DNA of 64,000 bases from Isoetes taiwanensis (Eukaryota > Streptophyta > Lycopodiopsida > Isoetales > Isoetaceae), in assembly GCA_021234155.1 (NCBI GenBank), contig JAJEKV010000324.1:62001-126000 (forward strand), in the 5' to 3' direction. The number at the start of each line of letters is the position of its first letter. Position 1 is the stretch's first letter. The notes beneath the pieces were generated by a model that worked only from the letters and a program-made list of their open reading frames with translations, did not search any database and was not told the DNA's origin. A program made the translations under genes and the position numbers. Shown here piece after piece: positions 58,010 to 64,000 of this stretch.

Positions 58010-58440
58010 GGTTTTTTATGTCAAAATTTTCATTCCTAATGAAAACCACATAACATAGTGGTTTTCATAACTAGAGCGTGGTTATTCATGTTGCTTTTTT
58101 ATTATAGCGTGGTTTATTCAAACCGATATTGTTTTATTACATAGTTTCTAACACCAACAGTGGTCATTCATGTTGGTTTTCTAATGTCATATGGTTTATT
58201 AAATTGACAGAGTTGTGTAACATGGTTTTTCAATACAACTTTAATGTGGCAATGGTTGTTTATGTTGGTTTTCTACTATCACAAAGTTAAGGTACTACTT
58301 TATGGCGTGCTTTTTTATACCAGCTTAAATGCCATAGTGGTTATTCATGCTAGTTTTATATTATCATGGTGTGTGTTATAAAATGGTTGTGGTTTATATC
58401 ATAATTTCAATACCAAGTTAATTGTCATGGTAATTACTCA
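58010..58440 (+). repeat. Degenerate minisatellite, about 60-70-bp unit
   Basis: Five or six diverged copies of GTGGTTATTCATGTTGGTTT followed by TCTAYTATCATA and GGTTTATT words. Confidence 0.6.
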
Positions 58441-58486
58441 TAGATATTCGCCTAAGAGGACTTGGCTATCTATAGTGATTACTCAT

Positions 58487-58540
58487 AAGAATAGAATAGA
58501 ATATGATTTTATCGTCCACGGAGACCTCCAAAAACAATTA
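58487..58540 (-). mobile_element. LINE tail fragment (TTCTA family)
   Basis: The minus strand reads GGTCTCCGTGGACGATAAAA followed by three TTCTA units: the extreme 3' end of the LINE family seen at 4-7 kb, about 50 bp long. Confidence 0.7.
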
Positions 58541-58706
58541 TCATAATTAACCACCAAACCACTATAGATATGGTCTTTTGTATTTTTTGTGTTTTTGAAC
58601 CACTTTGACCTTATTCAAATATCATGAAAAAAGCACAAAAGCTATCTTTTGTAATTTGTCATTGTTTGGTCTCTTGTAAATTGTTTTGCATCTTTAGAAA
58701 ACCAAT

Positions 58707-59357
58707 ATCTTCTATCAGGGTTCTGAAACTATAGTTGCTACTTACTAATATAAGATCATTTATTAGTTAGACATTAGAATCAACTACTTTTTTAATGTAA
58801 TTATGTGTAACCTAATGCATATACTTGATGTATTAGAAAATATCAAATATAATATCCGAGTACTTTTTCTTTTGATGCATATGTTCCCTAGCTCGGATTC
58901 CTTCCTTGTTGCTCCATTTACATCTGCAGATAATAAGCTAAAGGTTAGTGCATTCATACACTTTACCAAGTTTGGTTCCAAGATACAATCCATCCAATTT
59001 CATATTTAGAATTGTCTTTAGATGCTTTATTTAGAATTATCTTCTATCAGGGTTCTGAAACTATAGTTGCTACTTACTAATATAAGATCATTTATTAGTT
59101 AGACATTAGAATCAACTACTTTTTTAATGTAATTATGTAACCTAATGCATATACTTGATGTATTAGAAAATATCAAATATAATATCCCAGTACTTTTTCT
59201 TTTGATGCATATGTTCCCTAGCTCCGGATTCCTTCCTTGTTGATCCATTTACATCCGGCAGATAATAAGCTAAAGGTTAGTGCATTCATACACTTTACCA
59301 AGTTTGGTTCCAAGATACAATCCATCCAACTTCATATTTAGAATTGTCTTTATAATG
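58707..59357 (+). repeat. Tandem duplication, about 318-bp copies at 332-bp spacing
   Basis: Segments 58707-59024 and 59039-59357 are nearly identical (ATCTTCTATCAGGGTTCTGA start, AATTTCATATTTAGAATTGT end), differing by a few single bases and small indels. No conserved coding frame. Confidence 0.85.
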
Positions 59358-59454
59358 TCTTTAGCATGCCAAATATAGATAGCTTCATTTGGATTCTTGT
59401 TGGGGATACGATCATCACACAATCATCTACGAATGTATAGTTAGTCAGCAAGCC

Positions 59455-59605
59455 TGTTACTGCTAAGGTTTTTCCCTCGAAAACCCTTCCAGACAGGGGT
59501 TTTTAATCTTGGACAGCAATAAGCCAGTTGTCCTTTGTTTGGGTTCCACAGGCCATTTGGTCTTCGTGGATGATAAAAGTCAATACAATTCGATTCAATT
59601 CTATT
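59455..59605 (+). mobile_element. LINE 3' end fragment (TTCTA family)
   Basis: Matches the LINE 3'UTR (TTTTTCCCTCGAAAACCCTT, then GGGGTTTTTAATCTTGGACA and GGTCTTCGTGGATGATAAAA) with a decayed tail AATTCGATTCAATTCTATTT. Heavily 5'-truncated. Confidence 0.75.
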
Positions 59606-62205
59606 TAAGAGGCCAAATCTTCAACAAATGCTAAGACTATTGAGAAATTTTCAATCGCTCTGAAAACATTTTCCTCCAAATCATAGGTTGAAGGTATTTT
59701 CTAATCTATGATTGTATCAAGAATACGACTTTTGGATGTCTGATCGATTCTGAAAAGGTCTGAAAAGCCTAATGAGGCTTGAAGAAAACATTTTAGACCT
59801 ACCGAGGCCTAATATGTCTAGCAAGGTTAACATGTTATGGGTATTTACTTAAGCTGAGACCACATCACTTAACAATTTTTAGGAACTTTCAACCATTTAA
59901 GTTAAAAAAATATTGATATGCCAAAATGAATAGTTCAAATGAAGAAGCAAGGACCCCGTCCGAAGCAAATATAATTCTGGGCCCCCCCTCCGCAGGAGGA
60001 GGCCACTCTTGATCGAAGCAAATATAATTTTGGAGTAAAGGAAGGCTAAAACAAAGCTAAACAAAACCACCAAGTGACCATTAAGCCTTGGGGCATGCCC
60101 CTTGGCTATACGCGACAACCAAGAAGGTTGGTCACCATGTTGTATATAACAAATAATGATAATGATCTCACCGCCTAACATCACATACATGGGTGGGCGC
60201 ATACCTCTACCATGGAGAAATACAAAGTATCATGGGGGTCTCTATAGAATAATGCAACCCCCCCCTCCACTCTATGCTACACCAACCCCCAAACAACCCC
60301 CATGGAGATTAGCGCTCTATATCATGGAGAAATCAAATGCTTCAATGCCTGTTTAGATCTCTTGCAGGGCCATAACCATACATTGAGAAGAATTTCTGGC
60401 ACTTGGAAGGGGTTCTTTGGCCACTAGACCAGCTACAAGGCTATAGCCATACTTCACGAGGAATTTTCGGCCTGGTCACGAATCTTAAAACATATCCCGA
60501 ATTTTGTAGTTACTGATCATGAATTTCATGCTATAGAAGTAGTTGTTGGTGGGTTTATGCTTGCGCTAATTTCACTTGGGTGCAACTGCAATTCGGGCTT
60601 TTAAATATATGAAAAGAATAATTAGACCTACAAGTGAACCCTTTTACAAGCATGTGAACTGGCTCTTAGTGTAGGCCAAAAGCCCGATCACACTATTGAT
60701 GCTTGAACAACATAAATAACCATAAGAATAGCTTGAAACTTGAACAAATCGACCCATTTCACGCATGGTTCGAAAATAAGGGAGTTCGTCCCAAAAAAAT
60801 CCGCCCACCTTTCTTATTATCCGATTGCTTAAATGTCTTTTCCGGCACCACATTAGGGTGCAATAAATTTTAGATGGCAAAAAAAAAAGGGAGGTTGTTT
60901 CATAGAAGGCAAATATCAGGAAAATAAAACAGGGAGGCCGACAATTTTTTTAATATGTATATTTGCTTAGTTAGGTTAGGTTTATAATTTTTATTTCCTT
61001 TCTCATTTTCGTTTTTAGGTTTTCCTCCTCCTTGAACGATGGCGGCGGCTGGCTTCCTCAACCGATGGCGTGCCTAACAAGCGAGAGATCCGGCGCGGTG
61101 ATTTCCATTTTTACTCTCTTTCCCCGCTCTTCCCTATTGATTCTAGAGGCCTTTGCAATTAGAATGAATAGGAGAGAGCAGAAGAGCGAGCAAATTCGTA
61201 CTCTTCTTCTTCTTCAGGACACAGCCAGACCAAATTCATCAGTTGCTACTACTGCTCCAGCCATATCCATTCTTTAGGGGTAAAGGCGGTTGCCAATGCC
61301 ATAGTTGGAGTGCACTTCAGTATGTCTCCTTTAAATTTCATTCTCTAATTTCATTCTCTTGTTTACTTTTATTTGTATTTTAGGGTTTCTGCTTTGCTCA
61401 GGATTAAAGAGATTCTAGTTTCATTTTGGTATGTATGATACTTTCATGAAGTAGAGATTCGTTTTGATTACGATTTATCAATAGATTTAGAATGCAAACA
61501 TCAATAGATCTAGAATGCTAATAGAATAAGAGAACTATATTCAAAGCTTTCTATTGAAGCTGTGTTCACAATATACCATACTGTACCCGAAGATACGAGG
61601 GGTAGCTTCTTATAGTCAACATCTGTTGGGGCAAATTATTACCAATGTATTCCTCTCTTTTGACACACTGTTTTTATTGTGTGCATAAGGTATAGTGACC
61701 TTGACTGCCGGCTTGCTGCAAATGCTCATCAAAGTTATATATTCTTTGTCACTAGTTTGCAGCTTAAGCTCTGTTGGAGTCTCACCCATCTGCTATAACC
61801 ACCGTACCATAAGCTGAACCATGCAAAAACATGCAAGGCAAATAACATGGGCCTTTCAAGGCCTAGAAGCTTGATGAGTAGTCTGGTTGAATAAAATCAT
61901 CACCTGCTTATGTTATTTGCCAAACTTTAAAACCCCATGCAATCATTGTTCCTTAAAGCTACATTAGTCCTTATCAAATCCGGCCCATAAGTACTTACTA
62001 TCCCCATTTGTTGTTTTGTTTTCGAAGTAAAGCGGTAACTCCTCTTTCGGCATTTCCGCCGGGCCGCTTAATCCTTCGTTTTTTCTTTAGATGTGGTGGC
62101 TATCTGCTGGTAGCTTATCTCACTTTTTGTTATTTCTTTTTAAGAACCAAGAACCTGCGTCTGCAATAGGCCAAGGTCTGTCTGTAGTAGCCAAAATCTG
62201 TTTAT
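59606..62205. other. Non-coding, no gene firmly recognised
   Basis: AT-rich. A GC-rich point near 61039 (ATGGCGGCGGCTGGC) could be a first exon of the downstream hevein-domain gene, but the frame closes after 13 codons. The minus-strand frame at 60644-60880 is coding-like but unrecognised. A local repeat GAAGCAAATATAATTYTGG occurs twice near 59965 and 60020. Confidence 0.4.
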
Positions 62206-62520
62206 TTGTTTCACTTTCATTTGATTTATTGCTTAGCGTTTTTGCCCTTTTCGTTGAGTTTCTTGACGATCCTTCTATTCAGTTCAATTTTTTGCCTTGT
62301 TGGAGTTAGTGCTAAGGAATGCGGAAGTCAGGTCGGAGGAATTACATGCCCATACAACCGCTGTTGCAGCAAGAAGGGCTACTGTGGATACACATCTGAT
62401 TACTGTGGTTCTGGTTGCCAGAGTCAATGCCATGGCACTAATACCAGTAGTGTAGTATTTACTATACAAGTTGAAGGCTGCAAAAGCCAATATGCACTGA
62501 TGTGTTGCTTTTTACTCTGA
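62206..62520 (+). CDS. Hevein-type chitin-binding domain exon
   Basis: The frame encodes a very hydrophobic leader (LSFLTILLFSSIFCLVGVSA) that looks like a signal peptide with a cleavage site before KECGS. A complete hevein domain follows at 62320-62430 with eight cysteines in canonical spacing: CGSQVGGITC, CC, YCGYTSDYC, GC, QC. The aromatic and Ser residues of the chitin site (GYCGYTSDYCG) are present. The protein would be secreted and bind chitin. The frame starts without an ATG, so an upstream exon or a lost start is likely, and it closes 30 residues after the domain with no chitinase domain attached. Confidence 0.75.
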   Translation: MFHFHLIYCLAFLPFSLSFLTILLFSSIFCLVGVSAKECGSQVGGITCPYNRCCSKKGYCGYTSDYCGSGCQSQCHGTNTSSVVFTIQVEGCKSQYALMCCFLL

Positions 62521-62524
62521 TCAG

Positions 62525-62631
62525 TACCTTGATCCATTCGTAACAATAAAAGCATGTGCTGGACTAAGTGGAATAAAGCTTGGAGATAGGATTTTGACGG
62601 TTGTTCAAGCAATACCAACTCTAAATCTGAG
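62525..62631 (+). pseudogene. RRM exon resembling U2AF65 RRM2
   Basis: The 107-bp segment is bounded by ACTCTGATCAG| and |GTATGT splice-like sites. It reads YLDPFVTIKACAGLSGIKLG then DRILTVVQA, close to the plant U2AF65 RRM2 exon (Y.DP.VT.IACA.LNG.K.GD..LTVR.A). No neighbouring RRM exons are visible, so it is probably a stray or captured exon. Confidence 0.4.
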
Positions 62632-64000
62632 GTATGTCTTCCTGCAGATCATTTTCAATTTATTTGTTTGCCATGTATGGGCTTATCAGGACAATAATAG
62701 CATAGATGTGAAGTTGCTTTGTTCGGTGTTCTATTTAAACTGTAGGAGCTTGGCGATTCAGATGTCTTTTTCAGGTAACCCAAGTGTTTTATTTACGGCT
62801 CTCTACTTTCATCTATGCCGAATGTAGCACATAGTTTGGTTGTGGCAGAATCCGGGCGATCAGCACAGGTAAAATTCTTATCTATCTTAAACTTTCTGCA
62901 AGGGAATGAGCTAAGATTACGATTTCCAGATTCCAATCAAGCCATTGTATGGCGATGGCAGATAAGATTCTTTAAACTCTATTTGGTTTATTACATCCAT
63001 CCCCTTCTTCCCAAATACAGGTTAATTTTCTAGGAAGCCATTCCAGCGATCTCTTGCCAAGGCTACTAGTTTATCAAAGGCTCTTTCCAGTTTCTAAAAT
63101 CTAGTATCTGGCCATGGCTGACTTGCCCCTTTTCTCGTCATTGCATAGGAGCCAATATTGAATCCAGTGGCTATAGCGATTTGTTTGTGCTGAGGCATTT
63201 CTTTCCGGCTTGAGAAGGTTTGTTTTTATGTGTGGCTTTTGGAACTCCTTCCGGGAGTGTTATTCCTCGTGAGCATTCCAATATTTCTTAGCATTTTGCC
63301 TTTTTGCCTTTTCCATTCCTTTGATTTGACAGATATTTTTTCCCCTATTTTTAACAGAGAATCAAGTTCTGGCTATGGCGTCCATCTTCGATTAAGAAGG
63401 ATATAAAGGTCAGGTCTGCATTGCTAGAATTATAAACACAGTAAATTGTTTAAATACAGAACTTAATTTTGATCAATACTTGCATGCTAGAGGGCCTTCT
63501 TGGAAACTTTAAAGGTCATTACATTCTCACATGCTTTATTTCTTTCTCTCACATGCAAGAGGTTCTACATATATCTGGAAATAAATTTATCATTGTTTAT
63601 GAGTTTTGGAAATGGTTGGGGTTCAAATCCCCTTGCTCCCTATTATTTTGTTGCTATTGAGGAAAACAGATACAATGAATTAGCAGTTAAAAGTACTACT
63701 ATACATAAGAAACCATACACGGTCCTTAATAGTTTTAGTCTTCTATACTTGAAATGCTTCAAACAACTGACCATTACTTGTATGCATAAGAAACCATCCA
63801 CAATCCTTAATAGTCTTATACTTAAAAACTTGAAATGCTTCATACAACATACTATTACTGGTTTATAAATGAGAACCATATAGCTAATGCATAACAAAAC
63901 CGTGCTCATATAGAACAAACACACATGTGCTTTACCATGACATTTAGCCATGCTAGTTTACTACAATAGCCAACCACATTATAAAATCACCCAAAACGAG
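62632..64000. other. Non-coding tail of the window
   Basis: No gene recognised. A roughly 77-bp segment (AAGAAACCATACACGGTCCT to AACTGACCATTACT, about 63708-63780) is imperfectly duplicated at 63787-63858. Confidence 0.45.

Overview
The window looks like nuclear DNA of a land plant with a large, repeat-rich genome. The evidence is interrupted reading frames with GT-AG-like junctions, an FtsJ-type methyltransferase gene with introns, a hevein chitin-binding domain, LINEs, SINE-like tRNA-derived repeats, a hAT transposon and LTR elements primed by initiator tRNA-Met. A seed-free plant (fern, lycophyte or bryophyte) seems likelier than a flowering plant because of the transposase families present, but that is inference. 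I see almost no intact host genes; most of the sequence is nested mobile DNA.

Layout. 0-8 kb: remnants of a copia-type gag, a SINE, and a LINE family whose copies end in (TTCTA)n, one copy sitting inside another. 8.4-10.2 kb: a purine-only tract built on GGAAAA. 11.8-25.6 kb: an old DNA element with a transposase-like gene (+) and a converging Ulp1-like protease gene (-); the protease is split by an 8.2 kb hAT element (8-bp target duplication ATTCAAAG) that itself carries a protein-kinase gene. 25.9-28.9 kb: a short LTR retrotransposon with no visible coding capacity and an array of small hairpins. 30.3-56 kb: a LINE split in its reverse transcriptase by about 20 kb of foreign DNA.

That 20 kb insert (about 31.46-51.65 kb) is the most unusual object here. 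Once later insertions are discounted (a TRIM, an 11 kb Ty3/gypsy element and a 251-bp MITE), it holds two divergent genes. The minus-strand gene reads as a ParB/sulfiredoxin-fold domain followed by a beta-class DNA methyltransferase. The plus-strand gene reads as a DUF7869-like transposase. About two dozen exact copies of the palindrome GTATAAATTTATAC lie in the methyltransferase introns and in the shared upstream region, often at a fixed 28- or 29-bp period, and I saw none elsewhere in the window. My working model is a DNA transposon with its own DNA methyltransferase and dedicated palindromic sites.

56.5-64 kb: an FtsJ-like gene lacking its first exons, tandem repeats, further LINE tails, a hevein-domain exon and an exon resembling an RRM of U2AF65. 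Coordinates are read by eye; domain names come from recognised motifs, not from searches.
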